This document shows positions 7,731 through 15,534 of a DNA stretch of 33,816 nt, in pieces (the stretch's first letter is position 1; each line of letters begins with the position of its first letter). A program made the position numbers and the translations under genes. The notes below the pieces were generated by a model. That model did not search any database. It saw nothing but the letters and a program-made list of their open reading frames with translations, and was not told the origin of the DNA. The DNA is taken from assembly GCA_031280125.1 (NCBI GenBank), contig JAITHE010000094.1, positions 1 through 33,816 on the forward strand, written 5' to 3'. The stretch is from Treponema sp. Lineage in GTDB: Bacteria > Spirochaetota > Spirochaetia > Treponematales > Breznakiellaceae.

Positions 7731-7746
7731 TGTTTCACGTGAAACA
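7731..7746. promoter_or_regulatory. parS ParB-binding site (perfect consensus)
   Basis: TGTTTCACGTGAAACA is the exact parS consensus. The symmetry extends four bases further each side (CTGT...ACAG, 7727-7750), making a 24-bp perfect palindrome in an intergenic region. Confidence 0.9.
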
Positions 7747-7884
7747 ACAGGGCCACCCAGCAAGCAGGGTTGTCTGAAAGCCCTGGTTTTGGGACAACTT
7801 CCTTATTGCCCTAAAGTGTCCTTGCTTTTTTCCGGCGTTTCAATCATAGTATTCCTAATACAATAATATTATGGAGGAATGATC

Positions 7885-8343
7885 ATGAAAAGAGTTTCTG
7901 TTCGGCTGATTATCCCGCTTGTCTTTGGTCTTGCCGCCTGCGGCGGTACACCGGCTCCCGCGCCGGTTGCCGATCTTCCAGAGCCTCCCGCACAGCCTGC
8001 ACCTGAGGCGCCCAGGGAGGGAATTATTCTTGACGGAGCCGATCGTTACACGGTAGTTAGGGGTGATACCCTGGCTGAAATAGCCGCCGGAAAGTACGGC
8101 AGACCCAACATGTATTACTTTCCGCTTATCCATCTGGGAAACACCGAAATTATACAAGACCCCGACGTGATTGAAGTTGGATCGGTCCTTACCATCCCCA
8201 ATCTTCAGCGGAACCTGGATAACCCCGGTGCAACGCGGACCCTTAAAACGGGGATGCTTAATACTTCGTCCCAGTACGAAAGGCAAAGCAAACCCAAGGC
8301 GGCGGCAACCCTCAGGCAGTTGGCCGACAAACTGCCCAAATAA
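7885..8343 (+). CDS. LysM-domain lipoprotein
   Basis: This is a lipoprotein with one LysM domain, which usually binds peptidoglycan or other GlcNAc-containing glycans. Its 152 residues comprise a signal peptide with lipobox LAAC (Cys19), a Pro/Ala-rich linker (about 22-50) and a LysM domain (about 57-107: YTVVRGDTLAEIA ... VGSVLTIPNL). The tail contains a charged helical stretch. The ATG at 7885 is preferred to the one at 7879, because GGAGG (7873-7877) is directly against the earlier ATG but 7 bases from the later one. It is monocistronic, with a terminator at 8381. Confidence 0.88.
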   Translation: MKRVSVRLIIPLVFGLAACGGTPAPAPVADLPEPPAQPAPEAPREGIILDGADRYTVVRGDTLAEIAAGKYGRPNMYYFPLIHLGNTEIIQDPDVIEVGSVLTIPNLQRNLDNPGATRTLKTGMLNTSSQYERQSKPKAAATLRQLADKLPK

Positions 8344-8380
8344 TCGCCCCGCCTTGAAGGGCGAGGGATCATCAAATGTC

Positions 8381-8419
8381 CAGAAAATAAGCCCCCCTTG
8401 TGGCGGGGCTTATTTTCTG
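8381..8419. terminator. Bidirectional terminator-like hairpin
   Basis: A 15-bp perfect stem, CAGAAAATAAGCCCC (8381-8395) with its complement at 8405-8419, closes a 9-base loop. A/T-rich arms on both sides fit termination of the LysM gene. Confidence 0.8.
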
Positions 8420-8531
8420 ATATATTTGGACCTATCCTAGAAACCAGGCTGGTTCCTGGAACGAGGATGTTATACTAATTGGACCGGAATACTGGTATTT
8501 ATAGACCTCCGGTTTTTGGAGTTGCTTTTTT

Positions 8532-9701
8532 ATGGAAAACCGCCGCTATTTTTTTACCTCCGAATCCGTAGGAGAAGGACATCCGGATAAACTCTGCGAT
8601 CAGGTTTCGGACGCCATCCTGGACGCATGCCTTAATGATGATTCGGAAAGCCGGGTTGCCTGCGAAACCTTCGCTTCCACTTCCATGATCCTTGTGGGGG
8701 GGGAAATAACCACCAAAACCTTTGTGGATTTTCAGGAAGTTGTCCGTACAATAACGGAGGAAATCGGCTACACCCATCCCGACTATGGCCTGGACTATCA
8801 TTCCATGGCAGTACTGGACATGATCCACAACCAGTCTCCGGACATCAGCCAGGGCGTTTCCGGCGCTGGCCTTAAAAAATACAAGGGTCAGCAGGGGGCG
8901 GGGGATCAAGGCATGATGTTTGGTTTTGCCTGCAATGAGACAAAGGAACTGATGCCCCTGCCCATCACCCTGGCCCACAAAATCCTCCTCCAGGCCGCAA
9001 AGCTGCGAAAAAATAAAACAATCCGGTGGCTGCGGCCCGATTCAAAAAGCCAAATTACGGTGGAATACGAAGGCCGCAAACCCATCCGTGTGGATGCGGT
9101 GGTGGTTTCCCACCAGCACGATCCTGATATATCTTATCAAGAGATCGAGTCGGAGATCATTGAAAAAATCATCAAACCGGTGCTGGAGCCCACGGATCTG
9201 TTGGACAAAAAAACCAACTACTACATCAACCCCACCGGCCGTTTTGTGGTGGGAGGACCCTTTGGGGACACGGGCCTTACGGGCCGGAAAATTATAGTGG
9301 ATACCTATGGAGGCATGGGCCGTCATGGGGGCGGCGCCTTTTCCGGCAAGGATCCTACCAAAGTGGATCGGTCCGCCGCCTACGCCGCCCGGTATGTGGC
9401 CAAAAATGTGGTATCCGCCGGGCTGGCGGAACGCTGTGAGATAGAGCTGGCCTACGCCATAGGCGTTCCCTTTCCGGTCTCGGTAATGGTAGACACTTTT
9501 GGTACTGCCTTGGTTGACGAACGGCAGATTGAGGATGCGGTAAAACAGGTCTTTGATCTTTCCCCGGCGGGGATCATCAAGACCCTGGACCTCCGGCGGC
9601 CCATTTACCGGAAAACCGCCTCCTATGGTCATTTTGGCCGGGGAGAATTCCCTTGGGAAAAAACCGACAAGGCCGAAGCGCTCAAGAAAGCGCTCCGGTA
9701 G
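8532..9701 (+). CDS. metK: S-adenosylmethionine synthetase
   Basis: This cytoplasmic enzyme makes S-adenosylmethionine from methionine and ATP. The 389-residue length is standard. The N-terminal [15 protein letters not shown] motif, the ATP-binding [12 protein letters not shown] motif (about residues 116-127) and the phosphate-binding [16 protein letters not shown] motif (about 264-279) are all present, as is the C-terminal GHFGR. The start ATG at 8532 has GGAG (8518-8521) about 10 bases before it. Upstream (8440-8531) there is a possible TATACT -10 near 8470, but I see no SAM riboswitch fold. It appears monocistronic; the tRNA cluster starts 68 bases later. Confidence 0.97.
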   Translation: MENRRYFFTSESVGEGHPDKLCDQVSDAILDACLNDDSESRVACETFASTSMILVGGEITTKTFVDFQEVVRTITEEIGYTHPDYGLDYHSMAVLDMIHNQSPDISQGVSGAGLKKYKGQQGAGDQGMMFGFACNETKELMPLPITLAHKILLQAAKLRKNKTIRWLRPDSKSQITVEYEGRKPIRVDAVVVSHQHDPDISYQEIESEIIEKIIKPVLEPTDLLDKKTNYYINPTGRFVVGGPFGDTGLTGRKIIVDTYGGMGRHGGGAFSGKDPTKVDRSAAYAARYVAKNVVSAGLAERCEIELAYAIGVPFPVSVMVDTFGTALVDERQIEDAVKQVFDLSPAGIIKTLDLRRPIYRKTASYGHFGRGEFPWEKTDKAEALKKALR

Positions 9702-9769
9702 CTTTCACTAAAATGTCCGGCGATCTATACTGGAATTCCCGGCAGATTCCCGGATAGAATTGTTTACAT

Positions 9770-9856
9770 GGAGCGGTGTCCGAGCGGTTGAAGGAGACGG
9801 TTTCGAAAACCGTTGAACTCGCAAGGGTTCCGGGGGTTCGAATCCCCCCTGCTCCG
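9770..9856 (+). tRNA. tRNA-Ser (anticodon CGA)
   Basis: An 87-base class II tRNA with acceptor GGAGCGG/CTGCTCC, discriminator G, a long variable arm, anticodon loop TTCGAAA and the T-loop GGTTCGAATCC. It reads UCG. A TAGAAT -10-like box lies at 9755-9760. The CCA end is not encoded. Confidence 0.95.
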
Positions 9857-9907
9857 TTAAAAATCTTTTAAGGAGATTTTTATGTTGGAGTGTTGTAAAA
9901 CAAATCT
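9857..9907 (+). repeat. Spacer repeat copy 1 with terminator-like hairpin
   Basis: These 51 bases are identical to 10064-10114 and partly repeated at 10285. The hairpin AAAAATCT/AGATTTTT (9859-9881) ends in a T-run and could terminate or mark processing of the tRNA transcript. Confidence 0.85.
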
Positions 9908-9978
9908 TTAGGTAACTTAAGGCTCCCTGCGGATTCTAACGGGGACCAGATTTCGGGACAACCCGCAGGTTGCCCTTT

Positions 9979-10063
9979 GGAGCGGTGTCCGAGTGGTTGA
10001 AGGAGGCGGTCTTGAAAACCGTTGAACCGCAAGGTTCCGGGGGTTCGAATCCCCCCTGCTCCG
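9979..10063 (+). tRNA. tRNA-Ser (anticodon TGA)
   Basis: An 85-base class II tRNA whose acceptor and T-arm match the CGA copy. The anticodon loop is CTTGAAA, giving UGA, which reads UCA and probably UCG. Its near-identity to the previous gene and the shared spacer point to a tandem duplication. Confidence 0.95.
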
Positions 10064-10114
10064 TTAAAAATCTTTTAAGGAGATTTTTATGTTGGAGTGT
10101 TGTAAAACAAATCT
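10064..10114 (+). repeat. Spacer repeat copy 2 with terminator-like hairpin
   Basis: An exact second copy of 9857-9907, again directly after a tRNA-Ser. The hairpin is at 10066-10088. Confidence 0.85.
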
Positions 10115-10196
10115 ATCCGTCAGGAACGGGCTTGCATCCGGGTACAAATTTCTGTACTATAGCATCTGACAGAGCAGTCTTGCCGGCTGGTTTTTT

Positions 10197-10284
10197 GGAG
10201 CGGTGACCGAGTGGCCGAAGGTGGCTCCCTGCTAAGGAGTTGTGCCCCTAAAGGGTACCGGGGGTTCGAATCCCCCCTGCTCCG
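10197..10284 (+). tRNA. tRNA-Ser (anticodon GCT)
   Basis: An 88-base class II tRNA with acceptor GGAGCGG/CTGCTCC and anticodon loop CTGCTAA, giving GCU, which reads AGU and AGC. The variable arm is long. Confidence 0.95.
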
Positions 10285-10319
10285 CTAAAAATCTTTTAAG
10301 GGGATTTTTATGTTGGAGT
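10285..10319 (+). repeat. Spacer repeat copy 3 (partial, diverged)
   Basis: This has the same layout as the copies after the first two tRNAs but with base changes (AAGGGG for AAGGAG). The hairpin arms AAAAATC (10287) and GATTTTT (10303-10309) are kept. Confidence 0.7.
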
Positions 10320-10410
10320 TTTACATCACAAAGCTCAAGACAACGGGGCAATTCAACGGACCGGCTTGATCATGGAGTCGGGCAGGTTGATCATGGGGTT
10401 GTACCCCTTT

Positions 10411-10497
10411 GGAGAGATGACCGAGCGGCCGAAGGTGCACGATTGGAAGTCGTGTGTACCCGGAAGGGTACCGAGGGTTCAAATCCCTCTCTCTCCG
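10411..10497 (+). tRNA. tRNA-Ser (anticodon GGA)
   Basis: An 87-base class II tRNA with acceptor GGAGAGA/TCTCTCC, anticodon loop TTGGAAG (GGA, reads UCU and UCC) and a CGAGGGTTCAAATCCCTCT T-arm. It lacks the spacer repeat seen after the other three. Confidence 0.95.
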
Positions 10498-10512
10498 AAC
10501 AAGCAGCGGTCA

Positions 10513-10540
10513 TTGACGCGCTTATCCTTTTTGTTATAGA
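10513..10540 (+). promoter_or_regulatory. Promoter of the rpmH operon
   Basis: TTGACG (10513-10518), a 16-base spacer and TATAGA (10535-10540). Transcription would start near 10547, giving an 85-base leader. Confidence 0.6.
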
Positions 10541-10570
10541 CTGACACATCCAGTCAGGATCCCAGTGGAT

Positions 10571-10602
10571 GCGTAATGAACCGTTGATACCGTTCATTGC
10601 GC
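10571..10602 (+). promoter_or_regulatory. Hairpin in the rpmH leader
   Basis: GCGTAATGAAC (10571-10581) pairs with GTTCATTGCGC (10592-10602), 11 pairs including one T-G, around a 10-base loop. It ends 29 bases before the rpmH ATG. Confidence 0.6.
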
Positions 10603-10631
10603 TTTCCTGAAAGTATAGAGGAGTTGATTCC

Positions 10632-10787
10632 ATGAAGCGGACATATCAACCCAGCAAGGTCAAGAGAAACCGTAAATTTGGTTTCCGGGCGCGGATGAAA
10701 ACCAGGGGAGGGCGGCTTGTATTAAAACGCCGCCGGGCCAAGGGGCGGTACAAACTTACCGTTGCGGACGAAAAGAAGCCCTATTAG
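10632..10787 (+). CDS. rpmH: 50S ribosomal protein L34
   Basis: L34 is a small structural protein of the large ribosomal subunit. The 51-residue product begins [18 protein letters not shown] and continues [10 protein letters not shown] and LKRRRAKGR, the family pattern almost residue for residue, with a slightly extended C-terminus ([11 protein letters not shown]). A GAGGAG ribosome-binding site is at 10618-10623. The gene heads the classical rpmH-rnpA-yidD-yidC-jag cluster, and its last 26 bases overlap the likely rnpA start. Confidence 0.97.
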   Translation: MKRTYQPSKVKRNRKFGFRARMKTRGGRLVLKRRRAKGRYKLTVADEKKPY

Positions 10788-11235
10788 CAAGCCCCGCCTG
10801 ACATCCGGTGAAACCCGGCGGCCACAAGAAAACACCGCCTCTGATCAGCGGTTCAGGCCAAGGGAACGCATAAAGAGAAGGGCTGAAATATCCAGGGTTT
10901 TTAAAAAAGGCCGGTCTGTAAGCTGTTTCGGCGCACGGTTGTTTTTTCTGTCCAATGGGTTGGCCTATAACCGCATAGTAATTACCTTTGCGCGGAAGTA
11001 TGGAAATGCGGTAAAACGGAACCGGGCCAGGAGGCTTAGCCGGGAGGCGTACCGGTTTATGAAGGACACCCTTAAAACCGGCTATGATCTGGTATTGCTG
11101 GTTTATCCCCGGTCAGAATGTCCTCCGCGGCAAGAAAACCTTCTCCAGGGAGAAGCCCTGGGGAAACCCGGGCTGGATTTTGCCGGTAGCGCCCGGCGGC
11201 TTAAAACCCTTTTTGTCAGGGCTGGTATACAATGA
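10762..11235 (+). CDS. rnpA: Ribonuclease P protein component
   Basis: This is the protein cofactor of RNase P, which removes 5' leaders from precursor tRNAs. The RNA-binding signature [20 protein letters not shown] (about residues 80-99) is intact, and the conserved N-terminal segment [15 protein letters not shown] is present. The only plausible start upstream of the conserved core is TTG at 10762, inside rpmH and without a good ribosome-binding site. The first 35 or so residues are poorly conserved and the true start is uncertain. The stop overlaps the yidD start (ATGA). Confidence 0.92.
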   Translation: MRTKRSPISKPRLTSGETRRPQENTASDQRFRPRERIKRRAEISRVFKKGRSVSCFGARLFFLSNGLAYNRIVITFARKYGNAVKRNRARRLSREAYRFMKDTLKTGYDLVLLVYPRSECPPRQENLLQGEALGKPGLDFAGSARRLKTLFVRAGIQ

Positions 11236-11465
11236 TGCAGAATGTGGCTTTGTTTTTAATTTGGCTGTACCAAAAAGCTGTTTCCCCCTATCTTCGCCCT
11301 AGCTGCCGTTACTACCCAAGCTGTTCCACCTACGCCTACGGGGCAGTACAGAAACACGGTGTTTTAACGGGTTCTTTTCTGGCTTTTAAGAGAATCTTGC
11401 GGTGTCATCCCTTGCACAGGGGCGGTTACGATCCGGTACCTGATGCCATAAAAAAGGATTTTTGA
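11232..11465 (+). CDS. yidD: Membrane protein insertion efficiency factor YidD
   Basis: This small membrane-associated protein assists YidC-dependent insertion. Its 77 residues show the family core LIWLYQKAVSPYLRPSCRYYPSCSTYA with the conserved cysteines, then HP-x-GGYDPVP at the end. The start ATG at 11232 overlaps the rnpA stop by four bases (ATGA), and its own stop overlaps the yidC ATG (TGATG). Five-gene translational coupling is typical of this cluster. Confidence 0.95.
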   Translation: MMQNVALFLIWLYQKAVSPYLRPSCRYYPSCSTYAYGAVQKHGVLTGSFLAFKRILRCHPLHRGGYDPVPDAIKKDF

Positions 11466-13321
11466 TGGAAAAACGAACGGTAATAGCGATTGTCCTGTCT
11501 TCACTCATCTTTCTGGGCTGGATTTTTATCCAGTATTATATGCTTCCGCCAGAACGGACCCAGGAAACAGAACAAAACTCCAGCGGACAGGCGGCTCCCC
11601 AAATTGCTCCGGCCCCTGTTCCGGTTCCCGCCGGCGATTCCGGCGAAACCGGGATTGCCGCAGCGGGTCCGGTTAATGAAACCGGAATTGCCGGTTCCGG
11701 TTTAACAGAACCGGTGGAAGAAACCGCTGGAGCCGGAGCCGAAACCGCGGAACCCATGGATCAGGAAGAACGGATCGCCATTGAAACAGACCTAATCCAG
11801 GTAGTGCTGTCCAGCGCTGGAGGAGATATGGTTTCCTACCGGCTTAAAAAACATAACGACAAGGGCGAACCGGTGGAGATGATCCTTCCCGCCGCCGGTG
11901 AAAACGGAGCCCTTCGGGAATCCCGGGCTTTTACCCTGGCCTTTGGCAGTCTGGAGGCTCAGCCGGTTCAATCGGTTTTCCGGGTTTCAAAGCCATCTCC
12001 GCTTTCGGTAGAATTTTCCCGGGATTTTTCCCTTGCCGGTTCGGGAACCTTTACCTTAACCAAGCGGTACGAATTTCTCCCCGGCGAATACATGTTCCGG
12101 CTGGACGTTTCGGTGGACAGCAATTCCCCCGTATCCTTAAGTTTTAACAATGCCGCCTATACCTTGGCGTTTGGTCCGCAAATTGGTCCCAGCTTCCAAA
12201 AACTCGATCAGCGTTACGAATACCGCCACTACTACACCCTGATCAACGGCAAACGCCGCTCGGAACGGGTGGGCGAAGGAAACCCCGCCATTATTGACTC
12301 CCGTTTCACCTGGGCGGGTATAGCGGGCAAATATTTTACCGCCATCGTGGTGCCTGACAACACCCTCTATGAACTGGTCTTTTCCGCCAGGCCCGAACCG
12401 GGACTTTCCGCCGCATCGCGGATGTACCTGGTCCGTCCCGGCCTGGACAAAGCCCGGGCAAATGACGTATTTCACTTTTATCTTGGTCCGAAAAACCAGG
12501 ATAATATGGGACGTTACGATACTGGAGACAACGGTTTTAAGCTGCGGGATCAGGAATTTTCCAAGGCCGCCAGCACCAGCGGCATTCTGAGCCCGTTGGA
12601 ATCGCTGTTCAAGCTGCTGCTCCAGTTTTTTTACCGGCTTATCCCCAACTACGGGGTGGCGATCATCTTTCTTACCCTGCTGGTAAAGATTCTGCTCTTT
12701 CCGCTAACCAAAAAAAGTTCAGAGATGAGCATCAAAATGCAGATCCTGGCGCCGAAGATCAAGGAACTACAGGAAAAATACAGGGATAATCCGGCCAAAC
12801 TTAACGCCGAAATGGGAGCGCTCTACAAAAAAGAAGGCCATAACCCCCTGTCGGGCTGCCTGCCCATGTTGATCCAGATGCCTATCCTTTTTGCCATGTA
12901 CAACCTGTTTAATACCCACTTCGATCTGCGGGGAGCCATGTTTCTGCCCGGCTGGATACCGGATCTTTCGCTCCCCGAATCGGTCTGGGATTTTGGTTTT
13001 CCCCTGCCCCTGCTGGGCTGGGAAAGCCTGCGGCTTCTGCCTTTTATTTACGTGGGTTCCCAGATGCTCTACGGGCTTGTTACCCAAACTCCGGATCAGC
13101 AGGGAAATCCTTCCATGAAGATCATGATGTACCTTATGCCGGTGGCTTTTTTCTTCATTTTGTATAACGTTCCTTCGGGCCTCTTGGTATTCTGGATTGT
13201 CTCCAACCTGTTGACGCTGGTTCAACAATTGGCGCTGAACAAATACCTGGCCAAGCATAGGCCCGCGCCGGCAGTCGAAGCGCCGCCGGTTATTGCCCCC
13301 AGGAGAAAAAAGAAACGCTGA
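11465..13321 (+). CDS. yidC: Membrane protein insertase YidC
   Basis: This inserts inner-membrane proteins alone or with SecYEG. The 618-residue protein has an N-terminal membrane helix (about 5-25), a long Pro/Ala/Glu-rich linker (about 35-100), a periplasmic beta domain (about 100-350) and the conserved C-terminal five-helix insertase domain (about 380-590, including YGVAIIFLTLLVKILLFPL and SGCLPMLIQMPILFAMYNLF). The tail is Lys/Arg-rich. The ATG at 11465 is chosen over the TTG at 11462 because it overlaps the yidD stop as TGATG. Confidence 0.97.
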   Translation: MEKRTVIAIVLSSLIFLGWIFIQYYMLPPERTQETEQNSSGQAAPQIAPAPVPVPAGDSGETGIAAAGPVNETGIAGSGLTEPVEETAGAGAETAEPMDQEERIAIETDLIQVVLSSAGGDMVSYRLKKHNDKGEPVEMILPAAGENGALRESRAFTLAFGSLEAQPVQSVFRVSKPSPLSVEFSRDFSLAGSGTFTLTKRYEFLPGEYMFRLDVSVDSNSPVSLSFNNAAYTLAFGPQIGPSFQKLDQRYEYRHYYTLINGKRRSERVGEGNPAIIDSRFTWAGIAGKYFTAIVVPDNTLYELVFSARPEPGLSAASRMYLVRPGLDKARANDVFHFYLGPKNQDNMGRYDTGDNGFKLRDQEFSKAASTSGILSPLESLFKLLLQFFYRLIPNYGVAIIFLTLLVKILLFPLTKKSSEMSIKMQILAPKIKELQEKYRDNPAKLNAEMGALYKKEGHNPLSGCLPMLIQMPILFAMYNLFNTHFDLRGAMFLPGWIPDLSLPESVWDFGFPLPLLGWESLRLLPFIYVGSQMLYGLVTQTPDQQGNPSMKIMMYLMPVAFFFILYNVPSGLLVFWIVSNLLTLVQQLALNKYLAKHRPAPAVEAPPVIAPRRKKKR

Positions 13322-13398
13322 CCCGTGGACTTGTTTAGCGGTCCGTCTGGCGGTTAAACAAATCTTATCTAAAAACAAGCTGCTGACAAGGAGTTGGT

Positions 13399-14094
13399 AT
13401 GATATATGAATTTGAAGGCCGTACCGAAAAGGAGGCCATTGACAGGGCCGCTGCGGAACTGGGAATTGAAAAAAATGAATTTGATGTGGAAATTCTGGAA
13501 ACCCAGCGTTCCGGGCTGTTTAAAAAGGGCTATGTAAAAATACAGGTTCATACTGATGAACCGGCGGAGGGAAACGTCAAACCTGCCCCTAAACAGACGG
13601 TGAATCCCCGCCAGGCGGAACTTTCTGCCGGTACGGAAAACTTTGAAAAAAACCTGACGGCCTTTGTGGAAGGGATGATTGAACGCATGGGCTATGCGGG
13701 AAAAGTCTCGATCCTGTACCGGGAAGAACGTAAACTGGGACTAAAAATCGACTCGGAACATTCTTCCATTCTGATTGGAAAAAAGGGGAAAAACCTTGAC
13801 GCCCTGCAGTTGCTCGCCAATATCTATGCGGGCAGACAGGGCCGGGAGGATATACGGATCATCCTGGACAGCGAAAATTACCGCATCCGCCGGGAAGAAT
13901 CGCTGGTCCGCCTAGCCTATACTGTGGCTGACCGGGTTAGGGAAGGCAAAAATTCGGTTTTGCTGGAGCCTATGAATCCCTTTGATCGCAGGCTGATCCA
14001 CACTACCCTAAACGACATTGCCGATATTGAAACCAAAAGCGAGGGGGAAGGCTTATACAAGCAGGTACGAATTTATTACCGGGGGTTCCGGTAA
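13399..14094 (+). CDS. jag: RNA-binding protein Jag/KhpB-like
   Basis: This is a cytoplasmic RNA-binding protein that in other bacteria (KhpB) acts with KhpA on small RNAs and on elongation or division control. The 231 residues comprise an N-terminal Jag domain (1-52, YEFEGRTEKEAIDRAAAELG), a linker, a KH domain (about 85-150, with ILIGKKGKNLDALQ) and an R3H domain (about 155-225, with RRLIHTTL). AAGGAG lies 8 bases before the ATG. The 77-base gap after yidC shows no clear terminator, so it is probably co-transcribed. Confidence 0.94.
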   Translation: MIYEFEGRTEKEAIDRAAAELGIEKNEFDVEILETQRSGLFKKGYVKIQVHTDEPAEGNVKPAPKQTVNPRQAELSAGTENFEKNLTAFVEGMIERMGYAGKVSILYREERKLGLKIDSEHSSILIGKKGKNLDALQLLANIYAGRQGREDIRIILDSENYRIRREESLVRLAYTVADRVREGKNSVLLEPMNPFDRRLIHTTLNDIADIETKSEGEGLYKQVRIYYRGFR

Positions 14095-14144
14095 GAACAG
14101 CGGGACAAAATCCCCGCGGGTCCCGCGAAGATAAGGAGTGAACC

Positions 14145-14942
14145 ATGCAGTCCCGTTTCTTTTTGTTTGGGGTACTGTTCGTTGCGCTTGCCCAGGCAGG
14201 TTGGGGACAGCCCGTTTCCCTTACAAGCCTGATTGGAGCAGAATATGAAGCAAGCCTTAGACGGGGAGATCTACTAACCCATGTCCAGGATAAAACTCCT
14301 TTGGCAAATCTTATCCCCAGGGATGGACAGGTTAAGGCCCTGGTGGATCGCAGCATCCGGGAAATGGAACCGGGTTTTCTTGTAGAAACCCTGGGCTTGT
14401 ACCGCAAGGCCTCGGGAACCGCCTGGACCGAGGCGGAGCGGGCCGGCCTGTACAACCAAACCCTGGCCTTGAGCAGCCTGGCGGGGCTTCAATACTATTC
14501 TTCAAGCCGGAAACAGATGCGCACTTTTTATGAAACATCCGCCGTGGTAAGCGGCCCAGAGGGCGCTACCCCCCTGCCGGATCCCCGCTATGTCAATCCT
14601 CCAGTGGACCTAACCATCTATGCCCGGCAAAGGGATCTGTCCTTTGGGGATAACGTGTACCGTTACAACTACCACGCCTGGCCGAATACTCTTGCTTTTG
14701 TCCAGGAAAATCTTACCGCTATGCATTACGGCCCTATTCCGGCGATAGGCAAGAATCAGCTCCGTTCCATTGTGGCAATCTGCGATGCCGGGGAATTCCT
14801 TGTGGTTTATGCCATATCCATGGCCAAGGCTGCTCCCATCCCGGGCATGCAGGGCAGAATTGGCCGGTCCTTCATTACCCGGGCCGAGGCAATTTTTAAG
14901 TGGTTTTCGGACCGGGCGGACAGGGTTTTTAGTAAAAAGTAA
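14145..14942 (+). CDS. Secreted protein of unknown function
   Basis: This 265-residue protein has a signal peptide (about 1-21, ending AGWGQ), so it is probably periplasmic or surface-exposed. It has no catalytic motif I recognise. The body is helical with many Tyr and Arg (GLQYYSSSRKQMRTFYE, then DNVYRYNYHAWPNTLAF). It resembles conserved secreted proteins known mainly from Treponema. AAGGAG lies 7 bases before the ATG at 14145. It follows jag by 50 bases and could be in the same transcript, which is not a usual neighbour of the rpmH cluster. Confidence 0.75.
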   Translation: MQSRFFLFGVLFVALAQAGWGQPVSLTSLIGAEYEASLRRGDLLTHVQDKTPLANLIPRDGQVKALVDRSIREMEPGFLVETLGLYRKASGTAWTEAERAGLYNQTLALSSLAGLQYYSSSRKQMRTFYETSAVVSGPEGATPLPDPRYVNPPVDLTIYARQRDLSFGDNVYRYNYHAWPNTLAFVQENLTAMHYGPIPAIGKNQLRSIVAICDAGEFLVVYAISMAKAAPIPGMQGRIGRSFITRAEAIFKWFSDRADRVFSKK

Positions 14943-15031
14943 GGTCTAAACTCAGCAAAAAACAGGATACCCGGCCTAATATGCTTATGGTGAAAAAAAT
15001 TAAAACATTTACAAAAAATTTGAAAAAAGTA

Positions 15032-15060
15032 TTGACAAAAAGTAAACATAGTTATATATT
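15032..15060 (+). promoter_or_regulatory. Promoter of the Fur-family repressor gene
   Basis: Consensus TTGACA (15032-15037), a 17-base spacer and TATATT (15055-15060). The -10 overlaps the operator at 15058. Confidence 0.8.
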
Positions 15061-15082
15061 CATAATAGTTCTTATTATGAAT
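15058..15082. promoter_or_regulatory. Fur/PerR-type operator 1
   Basis: A 25-bp palindrome: ATTCATAATA, five bases, TATTATGAAT. It covers the end of the -10 box and the likely first codon, so bound repressor would block transcription. It matches the operator at 15510. Confidence 0.8.
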
Positions 15083-15490
15083 AAGGAAATGGGAAAGATT
15101 ACAAGGCGGCCAACGAGCCAGCGGGAAATGGTACTCAATTCAGTATGCCAGGGCAACCACCTTTCGGCCCGGGATATTTTTGAAACCATTACCCATAAAA
15201 CCAGGATGAGTTTTGGAACTGTTTACCGGAATTTACAAATTCTGGAGGAAGAAAAGGAGATTGTTTCTGTACAGGCAGACCCAAAAGCGGTACGATATGA
15301 CCGGCGCAGAGATCCGCATTACCATTTTCATTGCAGAAAGTGCGGCGGCGTATTCGACGCTCCCTGCCAGTACCATGAGGATATTGATGATATGGACAGG
15401 AAAGTAGCAAAAACCAGCGGCTTTATCGTAGAGTCCCATACCATTGTATTTGAAGGACTGTGCCAGGAGTGTGCAAATAGTCAGATGTGA
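15077..15490 (+). CDS. Fur-family repressor, PerR-like
   Basis: This is a metal-dependent repressor of the Fur superfamily. The 137-residue protein has the N-terminal winged helix (TSQREMVLNSV ... SFGTVYRNLQILEEE) and a C-terminal dimer domain with the metal-binding HYHFHC segment and two structural zinc pairs, CRKC and CQEC. The DPHYHFHCRKCGG segment resembles PerR, the peroxide sensor, more than iron-sensing Fur, but the distinction is not secure by eye. The start is uncertain: the ATG at 15077 lies within its own operator, and ATG 15089 is next in frame. It is probably autoregulated through the 15058 operator. Confidence 0.88.
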   Translation: MNKEMGKITRRPTSQREMVLNSVCQGNHLSARDIFETITHKTRMSFGTVYRNLQILEEEKEIVSVQADPKAVRYDRRRDPHYHFHCRKCGGVFDAPCQYHEDIDDMDRKVAKTSGFIVESHTIVFEGLCQECANSQM

Positions 15491-15509
15491 AGCTTATATT
15501 TTGTCTTAT

Positions 15510-15534
15510 ATTCATAATCATTCTGATTATGAAT
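15510..15534. promoter_or_regulatory. Fur/PerR-type operator 2
   Basis: A 25-bp palindrome: ATTCATAATC, five bases, GATTATGAAT. A TATATT at 15507-15512 overlaps it with the same geometry as at operator 1, and the following bases (AAGGA) are also shared. Confidence 0.8.

Noticed and set aside
8440-8531. SAM riboswitch before metK
   Set aside because: The stretch is under 100 bases and shows none of the conserved SAM-riboswitch stems; only a possible promoter is present.
9970-10206. 78-codon plus-strand frame across the tRNA-Ser (TGA) gene
   Set aside because: It reads directly through a tRNA with full cloverleaf features; such frames over tRNA-Ser are a well-known false call.
10242-10633. 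Frames on both strands across the last two tRNA-Ser genes
   Set aside because: They overlap structured tRNAs, have no ribosome-binding site and resemble no protein.
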